64,000 bases of DNA from Sulfuricurvum sp. PD_MW2. GTDB taxonomy: Bacteria > Campylobacterota > Campylobacteria > Campylobacterales > Sulfurimonadaceae. Each line of letters begins with the position of its first letter. Within the stretch, counting starts at the first letter, position 1. The translations under genes were made by a program, and so were the position numbers. This document shows positions 55,162 through 64,000 of the stretch, piece after piece. The notes under the pieces are model-generated. The model searched no databases, was not told the origin of the DNA, and saw nothing but the letters and a program-made list of their open reading frames with translations. The stretch is from the NCBI RefSeq assembly GCF_002633015.1, contig NZ_NSIU01000007.1, positions 1 through 64,000 on the forward strand, written 5' to 3'.

Positions 55162-56604
55162 TTATTTAAGCATATCCGCGCGCGGGAATGTAAAGGTAGA
55201 TTGTCGGAGAACAACCACTTTATCTTTGGCATCAACCGCATACGCTTTGATGGTAATAGGGATAACGGTATCTTTACGATCATCATTGACCAAGAGCTCA
55301 TCGGTATACAAAACAACAACTTTTTTCTTTACTACACCCGGTTTTACGGTAAACGCTTTTTCAGGTTCAAGAATTTTGATTTTACCTTCCATACCTGCTG
55401 GGGCAATAACGTCAAAATAGTACTCATGATCTTCGTTCAGCGTATTTTGGAGCAAGAACGTATACGCGTTATCAACTTGCGTTTTCCCTTCATCAGTGGT
55501 GCTGATAGAGTACAAGCGGTTCTCCTTATTGATATTAAGGAGCATATATTCTTTTTTGCTTCCCATCATCGCCAAAATAACGCTGACAATAATCAAAATA
55601 GCGGCATAACCCATGATTTTCGGACGGAAATAATGTGTTTTCCCTTTTTGGAATAATGTTTCTTTTTCACTTGACCACTCTACGAGTGTCGGTTTACCGA
55701 GATTGCCCATGACTTCTGTACAAGCATCTACACATTCAAGACAGTTGATACACTCAAGTTGCAGCCCTTTACGGATATCGATATGGGTTGGACATACGGT
55801 CACGCAGCTTTCACAGGTTGTACATTCGGCATTTGTATTGACTGCAAGAAGATCTTTTTGTTTTGTAAACATCTTCTCTTTGTGTTCGTTATAGATCTCT
55901 CCCCCACGGTTTGGATTATAGATAGCCATAACGGTGTCATCATCGTACAATACTGATTGTATACGTGAATACGGGCATACATAGACACAAAAGTTTTCTT
56001 TTAGGAAAATGACATCATAAACCAAGAAAAGGACGATACCGATAATTGTTCCCACAAGAACAGTATGTTCCATAGGGTTTTGGATATAAGCGAGAAAATC
56101 TTCCGGCGGTACGAAATACCACATTAAATCCGCAGCTGCGATGAATGCCAACCCCGTCCAGAGTAAAAGTGCAACGACGCGTTTGATTTTGTTTTCAGCG
56201 AGAGAATAATCCGGCTCTTGTTGTTTGTTTTTAATCCGTTTGCGAAGACCCAAAAGTTTTGTTTCGATCAAATCACGGTAGACGACACGGAAAATCGTTT
56301 GAGGACACATCCATCCGCAGAATACACGCCCTCCGAGTACGGTGATACCAAAGATACCGATGAAAAGGATCATCAACAAAAATGGCATCAAATAGAGCTC
56401 TTGCATATCGAACTGCACAAACATCAAATGGAGTTTGAGTTTATCAAAGCTCAATAAAAAAAGGTGATTTCCTTCAATTCTAATCCATGGAATGACCAAT
56501 GCGGCTACGGTCACCAATCCATAGAACCAGTACCGTTTGATCCGCCAAGGAGTCCATCCCGCTAAATATTCTTTCCCTTTTTTGGAAACTGTTTCTTCAC
56601 TCAT
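55162..56604 (-). CDS. ccoG: Cytochrome c oxidase accessory protein CcoG
   Basis: 480 aa from the ATG at 56604, which has a perfect GGAGG site; the longer track ORF begins inside the previous gene. Five to six membrane helices, a CGWMCPQTIFR segment, a VYVCPYSRIQS segment, and an [4Fe-4S]x2 ferredoxin block (CTTCESCVTVCP, CINCLECVDACTEVMG), then an Ig-like periplasmic C-terminus. CcoG (FixG/RdxA) reduces Cu(II) for cbb3 oxidase assembly. The ccoNOQP genes are not in this window. It follows the recombinase-derived gene by 13 bp. Confidence 0.93.
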   Translation of the reverse strand: MSEETVSKKGKEYLAGWTPWRIKRYWFYGLVTVAALVIPWIRIEGNHLFLLSFDKLKLHLMFVQFDMQELYLMPFLLMILFIGIFGITVLGGRVFCGWMCPQTIFRVVYRDLIETKLLGLRKRIKNKQQEPDYSLAENKIKRVVALLLWTGLAFIAAADLMWYFVPPEDFLAYIQNPMEHTVLVGTIIGIVLFLVYDVIFLKENFCVYVCPYSRIQSVLYDDDTVMAIYNPNRGGEIYNEHKEKMFTKQKDLLAVNTNAECTTCESCVTVCPTHIDIRKGLQLECINCLECVDACTEVMGNLGKPTLVEWSSEKETLFQKGKTHYFRPKIMGYAAILIIVSVILAMMGSKKEYMLLNINKENRLYSISTTDEGKTQVDNAYTFLLQNTLNEDHEYYFDVIAPAGMEGKIKILEPEKAFTVKPGVVKKKVVVLYTDELLVNDDRKDTVIPITIKAYAVDAKDKVVVLRQSTFTFPRADMLK

Positions 56605-56617
56605 TACACGACCTCCA

Positions 56618-57268
56618 TTATATGGTTGATTCATCGACTGGACACCGAATGGTTCCAATCACGGTTGCTTCGGCATCGGCATCGTCTCCGATATTGCTGA
56701 TACCGCTTACGACTTCTTTGAGTTCACGTGATTCAATATAATCTTTAAGTGAGCTTCGACTCACACCAAGAACACGTGCAATCTCGCTGACACTTTTTCT
56801 TTGTTTTAATAATTGGATAATCTCTTCCAAATAAATATCAAATTTTGATGATGATTTGGAGCCTTTAGGACGACCAATCCCTTTTTTGGCATCATCTTGC
56901 AGAATTTGGCGCAATTGATCAATGAGACCTAAAACGACCATTGTATCACTTTTGCGATCGATTACGACCCCCGGTTTGACAAAATGGATCGTATTATTAT
57001 TTTTGAGAAGGCAGCTAAACATTTGGACAACATCTTCAATGTAGCTGCTTAATGTCCATGTATCATAAACGATTAGGGTATCGCCGTCTAATGAACGAAA
57101 AAATCGGACAACTTCATGACGATCTGTAAGCCGTTTATTTTGCGAGGTTTGATCTACCATCTCTTCATTGATAGTAAGCTCTTTTTGAGCAGCATAACCG
57201 TTGATTAGCTTAAGTTGCTCATAAACACCGTCAAAATCTTTATCGGGACGGATATAACTAACAATCAT
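56618..57268 (-). CDS. Recombinase-derived HTH protein, catalytic residues lost
   Basis: 216 aa from the ATG at 57268. The N-terminal half has the serine resolvase fold order (VSYIRPDKD..., then DTLIVYDTWTLSSYIEDVV), and the C-terminal half has the resolvase linker and HTH: KKGIGRPKGSKSSSKFD, then SVSEIARVLGVSRSSLKDYI. The catalytic serine (R-V-S-T) is replaced by Asp, and the two Arg of D-R-L-x-R-S are gone, so it cannot cut DNA. It probably acts as a transcription regulator of itself or of ccoG. Confidence 0.75.
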   Translation of the reverse strand: MIVSYIRPDKDFDGVYEQLKLINGYAAQKELTINEEMVDQTSQNKRLTDRHEVVRFFRSLDGDTLIVYDTWTLSSYIEDVVQMFSCLLKNNNTIHFVKPGVVIDRKSDTMVVLGLIDQLRQILQDDAKKGIGRPKGSKSSSKFDIYLEEIIQLLKQRKSVSEIARVLGVSRSSLKDYIESRELKEVVSGISNIGDDADAEATVIGTIRCPVDESTI

Positions 57269-57304
57269 TGTATGTTGTAATCCTTTACAATATTTTAGTT
57301 TCAT

Positions 57305-57327
57305 CGTCATTTTAACGAAGTATGACG
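57305..57327. promoter_or_regulatory. Inverted repeat at the recombinase-derived gene promoter
   Basis: CGTCAT-N11-ATGACG overlaps a minus-strand promoter (TTGACT, 18 bp, TAAAAT). A further ATGACG lies beyond the -35. It may be the operator of the HTH protein itself. Confidence 0.45.
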
Positions 57328-57358
57328 ACTAAAGTCAATATAAAAGATTATTTTTTCG

Positions 57359-58144
57359 TCATATGTTTTTATCGATGATAACAACTTCACATTGTAAATC
57401 GATGTCAAACTCCCGTTTTATGCGACTTTGTGCTTCATGTATCAATGTAAGTGCGTCATTGTATGTTCCACCGCCGGTATTGACGAGAAAATTGGCATGA
57501 ACATTACTAAATGACATGGCTCCTTGAAAAAGCCCTTTGAGCCCTACCGCTTCGATAAGTCTCCCCGCGTAGTCGTTTGGCGGGTTTTTAAAACAGCTTC
57601 CGGCACTTGGATCACTCGGCTGATTGGATCGCATTTGATTGAACATTTCATAACGATCCTGAGAATAGCCCTGTTTAGCTTCAAACACCGCTTCGAAAAC
57701 AACTTCATTGATAGAGGTTTTACGATAGCCGTGCTCGATCTCTTCTTTTTTCTTCCATCCGCTTTGTGTCCGTATCGCAATAAGATGGTTGAAAATCTCA
57801 TACTCTTTGAGCCCTGCATTCATCTTCAGCATCCCGCCGAGTGTTCCGGGGAGTTTTGAGAGATATTCAAAGTGAGCGATATCGTGTTTTTTGCAAAACG
57901 AGACGACTCGTCCGCCGGGTGTTGCGGCACCGATATGGAGTCCGTCGGATTCCAGAGCGATAAAATCATACTCTTTAGAGAGGATCATGAGCGGCGGTGG
58001 GGTGGGTGAGACAAGAATATTGTTCGCTGCACCTATGATCGTGTGCCCTTGCGGAACAACATCATTTTCGATGAGAGCAACCTCGACGATCGGACCGATA
58101 CGAAGTGAACTGAATTTTGAAAAATCGATAGTTTTTGATTTCAT
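57359..58144 (-). CDS. murB: UDP-N-acetylenolpyruvoylglucosamine reductase MurB
   Basis: 261 aa, the short type found in Campylobacterota. FAD-binding (KLPGTLGGMLKMNAGL) and catalytic (PSAGSCFKNPPNDYAGRLIEAVGLKG) segments are clear, and FLVNTGGGTYNDALTLI holds the end of the active site. It makes UDP-N-acetylmuramic acid for peptidoglycan. The 4-bp overlap with fliQ couples the two genes although their roles differ. Confidence 0.95.
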   Translation of the reverse strand: MKSKTIDFSKFSSLRIGPIVEVALIENDVVPQGHTIIGAANNILVSPTPPPLMILSKEYDFIALESDGLHIGAATPGGRVVSFCKKHDIAHFEYLSKLPGTLGGMLKMNAGLKEYEIFNHLIAIRTQSGWKKKEEIEHGYRKTSINEVVFEAVFEAKQGYSQDRYEMFNQMRSNQPSDPSAGSCFKNPPNDYAGRLIEAVGLKGLFQGAMSFSNVHANFLVNTGGGTYNDALTLIHEAQSRIKREFDIDLQCEVVIIDKNI

Positions 58145-58410
58145 TGCATAAAGGTTGGTATCATATTAAACATACGGATAGTGAAATCTTGCATTTCGTT
58201 CATCATCCAGGGCATGGTGAGGATGATAATGATAACGATACCGATAATTTTAGGGATAAAACTGAGGGTCATCTCATTGATCTGAGTGGTTGCCTGGAAG
58301 ATACTGACTGCAAGTCCCAAAAACATCCCCACGAGCAATGCGGGTAGAGAGAGGATGAGAGCGATTTTAAACGTTTCGATTCCGAGCCCGATGAGTTCTG
58401 ACTGCATCAT
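58141..58410 (-). CDS. fliQ: Flagellar export apparatus protein FliQ
   Basis: 89 aa, two membrane helices, with the family pattern ALILSLPALLVGMFLGLAVSIFQATTQINEMTLSFIPKIIGI. It is part of the export gate of the flagellar type III secretion system. It starts 1 bp after mqnD and overlaps murB by 4 bp, so mqnD-fliQ-murB form one unit. Confidence 0.96.
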   Translation of the reverse strand: MMQSELIGLGIETFKIALILSLPALLVGMFLGLAVSIFQATTQINEMTLSFIPKIIGIVIIIILTMPWMMNEMQDFTIRMFNMIPTFMQ

Positions 58411-58411
58411 G

Positions 58412-59266
58412 TTAGCTGTACCTCAATTCGGTATATTCAAGAGGAATCATAAAATCTTTCGGATCAATCTTAGCATCAAAAAATCCGTTTTTATACCCTA
58501 GCTCGAATAAGAGTTCAATCGCTTTATATTGTATCTCGCTTAGGGTAATGGACTCATCGTTGGCATAGAGTTCGAGATATTTCTCTAATGTCGGAGCATC
58601 GATGCGGACAAGGCTGCGTTCCATCAACATTTTCGAGAGATTCTCTTTGTGATCCCGTGCGATTTGAACCGCTTTGGTCAAAATATTTTCATATTCGATG
58701 GCTGAAGTGAGTGGAAGAGAACGTCGTATTGCCATACCGCCTAACGGTAGCGGCAACCCTTCTCCCCCCAGTTCACACCATACATCCCAAAGTTCGCGTT
58801 CAACCTCCAATGAATCATCATATCCCAAAATCGATTCATGGATCAATACTCCTGCATCGACAATGCCGTCTAAAACGGCTTGTTCAATCTCTAAAAAATT
58901 CATGTAAACAATTTTGGCATCAGGATACGCGATTCGAAATAACAAAGCATTGGTCGTATATTTACCGCTCAAAGCCACTTTGAACCGCTTTTTGAGGATA
59001 GTTTCTTTTTTGCGAATCAGTTTTGGGCCGTATCCTTGACCGAAACTGACCGCTGTGCGCAAAAGTGCGTAGTCGTTTCGAATATGGGGATAAAGACCGA
59101 AACTGATGGCGGTGATATCATATGTCCCCTTCAGTGCTTCGGTATTGAGTGTCTCGATGTCCAAAGCAATATTGTCAAAGGTCGTATTCTCTTTTGTAAC
59201 CCATCCGAATTTGATGGCGTAATACATAAAGATATCATCAGCATCGGGGGAGTGGGCAATCACCAT
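58412..59266 (-). CDS. mqnD: 1,4-dihydroxy-6-naphthoate synthase MqnD
   Basis: 284 aa from the ATG at 59266 (MVIAHSPDADDIFMYYAI). Periplasmic-binding-protein-like fold used as an enzyme; the segments ALDIETLNTEALKGTYDITAISFGLYP, TTNALLFRIAYPDA and DAGVLIHESILGYDD are typical. It completes the naphthoate ring in the futalosine route to menaquinone, which Campylobacterota use instead of the classical Men route. It is the first gene of the unit with fliQ and murB. Confidence 0.92.
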   Translation of the reverse strand: MVIAHSPDADDIFMYYAIKFGWVTKENTTFDNIALDIETLNTEALKGTYDITAISFGLYPHIRNDYALLRTAVSFGQGYGPKLIRKKETILKKRFKVALSGKYTTNALLFRIAYPDAKIVYMNFLEIEQAVLDGIVDAGVLIHESILGYDDSLEVERELWDVWCELGGEGLPLPLGGMAIRRSLPLTSAIEYENILTKAVQIARDHKENLSKMLMERSLVRIDAPTLEKYLELYANDESITLSEIQYKAIELLFELGYKNGFFDAKIDPKDFMIPLEYTELRYS

Positions 59267-59369
59267 ATTTTTCACATAAAATCCTATTGTAAACGACAAA
59301 TCAATTAAATTTTAACCAAATAACGCTAAAATATCTCTATTCCAGAATGCGAATTATTAATATTGCAAT

Positions 59370-59407
59370 TTGTCATATTTTGAATATATATTTCAAATTG
59401 TCATATT
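59370..59407 (+). promoter_or_regulatory. Direct and inverted repeats upstream of recA
   Basis: TTGTCATATT occurs at 59370-59379 and again at 59398-59407, 28 bp apart; between them lies TTTGAA-TATATAT-TTCAAA (59379-59397). No SOS box of the E. coli type is visible. Confidence 0.4.
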
Positions 59408-59449
59408 ATGACGCAACTTTAAAACATTTTAGTCTCAGGAGAGCACCGC

Positions 59450-61754
<2,305 letters not shown>

Positions 61755-61755
<1 letters not shown>

Positions 61756-62042
61756 TGCATCACGATGATCAAGAGCTACTTCATCATGAAGAAAGGGGAG
61801 GATTGACCGAACGCTATTTCGGTTTGTCTACCCTGAAATTTTTCATTGCTGTTAGTATTGTTCTTGTTGTCGGCGTGTATATGGGATTTATATTCTTTGG
61901 AGACAACTCTCTAAGTGTTCTTTTGGAGCTTGAAGAACATCAAAATTATCTGAGTGATGATATTGAACGGCTAAAAGCCGAAAATGCTTCTTTGCAAAAA
62001 CAGTATTTTGAGCTAAAAGAGCTTGATGCTGATTCACAATAG
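61755..62042 (+). CDS. FtsB/DivIC-like septum protein
   Basis: 95 aa: a short His/Glu-rich cytoplasmic N-terminus, one membrane helix (about 28-50, FFIAVSIVLVVGVYMGFIFF) and a periplasmic heptad coil (LELEEHQNYLSDDIERLKAENASLQKQYFELKEL). This matches the plan of FtsB/DivIC cell-division proteins, which pair with FtsL and FtsQ. The start codon overlaps the eno stop (TAATG). Identification is by architecture and the eno neighbour, a common place for ftsB. Confidence 0.75.
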
Positions 62043-62055
62043 TGACTGGGGATGT

Positions 62056-62664
62056 ATGAAATATTCACTTTATCTCTCAATATTGCTTCTCTTGCCTCTT
62101 TCGGCGCGTGAAAATCCATTTTTTCCTGCAGATGAATTAAAAAAACAAAAAGTTACTTCAAATATTCCGGATACGCGTCCGCGTATCGGCACTATAAATT
62201 ATACGTTTCCTGATCAAGCCCGTATACTCAAAGAGGTTACATTTACAATCCAAAATTTGGATGGTAGTTTTGAAGAGAAAAAAGTTCAAATCGATCAAAG
62301 TATTGATTGGCACCGCCCTATCACTCTTTCGCAGGGGGGAGCCGTATCACAGCCTGCAGGAGCTAAATCATCCTTTGCAAATTTTGGTTTTGTTCAAGCT
62401 TCGACGCAAGGAAAAATTATAACTATTAAGACTTCGGATATACTGACACGTCATTTCGCACTTAGCGATCCGAATCGTATAATTATTGATTTTAAGCATT
62501 CGGGGATTTTTAAAAGTGAACAAAAAAGTTTGAATAGCGCTCCCTATTCGAATATAAGCATAGAGAATCATGGTGATTTTGCGCGTGTTACAATCGGGTT
62601 GGATGGAAGATACAGCTATGTCCTTAATAATAAAGGCGGCATGATCACAATAACGTGTAATTGA
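62056..62664 (+). CDS. Periplasmic AMIN domain protein
   Basis: 202 aa from the ATG at 62056 (GGGGATGT site). Signal peptide ends near LPLSARE (about 1-17). The C-terminal 95 residues look like an AMIN domain: IITIKTSDILTRHFALSDPNRIIIDFKH, then NISIENHGDFARVTIGLDG and YVLNNKGGMITITCN. AMIN domains target proteins to septal or cell-wall sites. It follows the FtsB-like gene, so a division or cell-wall role is plausible. No amidase domain is attached. Confidence 0.78.
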   Translation: MKYSLYLSILLLLPLSARENPFFPADELKKQKVTSNIPDTRPRIGTINYTFPDQARILKEVTFTIQNLDGSFEEKKVQIDQSIDWHRPITLSQGGAVSQPAGAKSSFANFGFVQASTQGKIITIKTSDILTRHFALSDPNRIIIDFKHSGIFKSEQKSLNSAPYSNISIENHGDFARVTIGLDGRYSYVLNNKGGMITITCN

Positions 62665-62680
62665 TAGATTGCGAGAATGT

Positions 62681-62701
62681 TTCTCTCCGATTTGGAGAGA
62701 A
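62681..62701. terminator. Bidirectional hairpin between the eno unit and tpx
   Basis: TTCTCTCC-GATTT-GGAGAGAA is a perfect 8-bp stem between two converging genes, with A/T-rich flanks. Confidence 0.6.
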
Positions 62702-62709
62702 TCGAGAGA

Positions 62710-63213
62710 TTATTTTACAGCAGCCAATGCAGCTTCGTAATTTGGTTCTTCAGTAATTTCTGGAACGATCTCTTTGTATGTTACGATACCTTCTTCGTTT
62801 ACTGCGAAAATTGCACGACATGTTACACCTGCAAGTACTGAACCGCCAAGCAATACACCGTATGCATTTGCGAAATCTTTGTTACGGAAATCTGAACATA
62901 CTGTCAACTTATCGATACCTTCTGCTTGACAGAAGCGTCCTGCTGCGAATGGTAGGTCCAAAGATACGATAGTCGCTTTAACACCTTCGATTGAAGCCGC
63001 TTTAGCATTGAAGTTACGAGTTTCGGTAGCACATACACCAGTATCCAATGAAGGAACAACGATGATAAGTTGTTTTACCCCTTGAGCTCCACCAACAACA
63101 ACATCACCTAAACCTGCTGAATTAACTACAGTTACCTCTGGCGCTTTGTCTCCAACTTTAACTTCATTTCCGAGAAGTTCTACGTCTGTACCTTTGAATT
63201 TAGTAGTTGCCAT
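62710..63213 (-). CDS. tpx: Thiol peroxidase Tpx
   Basis: 167 aa, an atypical 2-Cys peroxiredoxin. The peroxidatic cysteine is in SLDTGVCATETRNFN and the resolving cysteine in KLTVCSDFRNKDFANAYG. The opening KFKGTDVELLGNEVKVGDKAPEVTVV is typical of Tpx. It reduces hydrogen peroxide and lipid peroxides using thioredoxin in the periplasm or cytoplasm. The ribosome site AAGGAG precedes the ATG. Confidence 0.96.
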   Translation of the reverse strand: MATTKFKGTDVELLGNEVKVGDKAPEVTVVNSAGLGDVVVGGAQGVKQLIIVVPSLDTGVCATETRNFNAKAASIEGVKATIVSLDLPFAAGRFCQAEGIDKLTVCSDFRNKDFANAYGVLLGGSVLAGVTCRAIFAVNEEGIVTYKEIVPEITEEPNYEAALAAVK

Positions 63214-63311
63214 ACTGGCTCCTTATTCTGTATTTTGTTATGTGAGAAGTATATTTTAAATCGGATAATTTAACTCTGAATTATCAAGGAGGCAAATGTG
63301 GTTAAGAAAAT

Positions 63312-64000
63312 CTAAAGCTTAGAGCGTGGATTGACAGATACTGACAGGTTTGATTGCATGTGTCCGTATTGGTATGCCTCTATTGCGGCGCGACCGATCA
63401 TAGCTGCGTTATCAGAGCAGTAGGCTAACTCAGAGAGGAGTAGATTGGCTTTATAATTGGAAAGCAATTTTGTAAGACTTTCACGTAAATAGAGGTTGGC
63501 ACTTGCCCCTCCGACAATCGCAAAACGTTTTGGCGGGAAAGATTTGAAATATTTTTTTAGTTTTTGAAGCAGATGTTCGGTGGCAACGTGCTGAAACGAT
63601 GCCGCGATATCAGGGTACACAGAGCTATCATTGGCTTCAATGGCCAGTCGCACCTGATTTTTGAGTCCGGAATAGCTGAATGCGATCAAGGGAGATTGCC
63701 ACAGCGGAACCGTAAAATCAAAACGGCTTTGATCGCCGGACAATGAAAGTTTCTCAATCAATGGTCCGCCGGGATATCCAAGAGACATCATTTTAGCTAC
63801 TTTATCAAAGCTTTCGCCATAGCTATCATCCATCGTTGTCGCTACGGTACGCATATCCTCGTAGGAGGTTACTTCGATGACTTGGGTATGACCCCCTGAA
63901 ACCAATAAAACCGTGATAGGCAATAGAGATTCTTTTTCGATAAAAAGGGAATAAATATGCCCTTTTAGATGATTAATCGGGATGATCGGGATGTTGAGCG
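63312..64000 (-). CDS. tsaD: tRNA threonylcarbamoyladenosine transferase TsaD (5' part outside window)
   Basis: The gene runs off the right edge, so only the C-terminal 229 residues are seen; the ORF-track start at 63923 is an internal TTG. The frame continues upstream to [12 protein letters not shown], which holds the HxxxH-type metal-binding motif of TsaD/Kae1, then [40 protein letters not shown] and [19 protein letters not shown]. It adds the threonylcarbamoyl group to A37 of ANN-reading tRNAs with TsaB/TsaE. Confidence 0.95.
   Translation of the reverse strand, partial: LNIPIIPINHLKGHIYSLFIEKESLLPITVLLVSGGHTQVIEVTSYEDMRTVATTMDDSYGESFDKVAKMMSLGYPGGPLIEKLSLSGDQSRFDFTVPLWQSPLIAFSYSGLKNQVRLAIEANDSSVYPDIAASFQHVATEHLLQKLKKYFKSFPPKRFAIVGGASANLYLRESLTKLLSNYKANLLLSELAYCSDNAAMIGRAAIEAYQYGHMQSNLSVSVNPRSKL

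Noticed and set aside
63312-63923. tsaD start at 63923
   Set aside because: An internal TTG; the frame continues to the window edge with conserved TsaD sequence.

Overview
The window comes from a chromosome of the Campylobacterota (former Epsilonproteobacteria), most likely a Sulfuricurvum/Sulfurimonas-type organism. This is inferred from gene content: a ruvC-dnaA-dnaN-gyrB origin region with Helicobacter-type DnaA boxes, a menaquinone gene of the futalosine route (mqnD), sigma54-type flagellar hook promoters, the 130-aa short form of QueF, promoters with a clear TATAAT but no obvious -35, and many short-spaced genes on both strands. The species cannot be fixed without a database search.

Layout. 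1-5.8 kb is the replication origin: DnaA boxes lie on both sides of dnaA, and a DnaA-trio-like track lies between dnaA and dnaN. 5.8-18.5 kb is a phosphate block: a degenerate GGDEF/EAL protein and queF, then a secreted phosphoesterase, the minus-strand operon phoU-phoB-phoR-cca-pstC-pstA-pstB, divergent pstS, and a porin. Four promoters in this block share one architecture (hexamer, 5 bp, hexamer, 10 bp, -10 box), which I read as the local Pho box. 18.5-24.8 kb holds envelope and small-protein genes (TonB-like, SurA-like, outer-membrane protein), tRNA-Ala(GGC), a lone GGDEF-like protein, an HDOD protein, and a divergent copper-handling pair. 24.9-38 kb holds a PP-loop enzyme, dnaG, a membrane chemoreceptor, rpsU, purT, a 2-hydroxyacid dehydrogenase, an AEC transporter, an outer-membrane protein, a fumarate reductase/succinate dehydrogenase-like pair with an uncalled 42-codon gene between its subunits, and a YajQ/HD-GYP/HTH cluster. 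38-44.7 kb holds a SUV3-like helicase, rhodanese, DUF309, nitroreductase, MscS, MFS and RDD genes. 44.7-50.6 kb is the flagellar hook operon fliK-flgD-flgE-like-flgE with two sigma54-type promoters. 50.7-52.5 kb is typA. 52.5-53.8 kb is a small AT-rich accessory island behind a palindromic repeat element. 53.9-64 kb holds rdsA/baiN-like, ccoG with a recombinase-derived regulator, murB-fliQ-mqnD, recA-eno-ftsB-like-AMIN, tpx, and tsaD, which is cut by the window edge.

How the genes work together. PstSCAB imports phosphate, PhoU/PhoR/PhoB sense and respond, the secreted phosphoesterase would release phosphate, and the porin would admit it; shared promoter architecture ties these together. The hook genes follow the sigma54 logic known in Campylobacterota. 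Several proteins bear on cyclic-di-GMP signalling (YajQ, HD-GYP, two degenerate GGDEF-type proteins). Two further promoters (copper chaperone, typA) carry 11-bp-spaced TTAACA repeats, suggesting another OmpR-type regulator.

No protein-gene-free stretch exceeds 300 bases except 21459-21803, which contains the tRNA. No CRISPR array, rRNA, intact insertion sequence or prophage was seen. The most unusual items are the shared Pho-box architecture, the recombinase-derived protein upstream of ccoG, the accessory island, the microprotein inside the fumarate reductase-like operon, and a possible small RNA at 44.7 kb.
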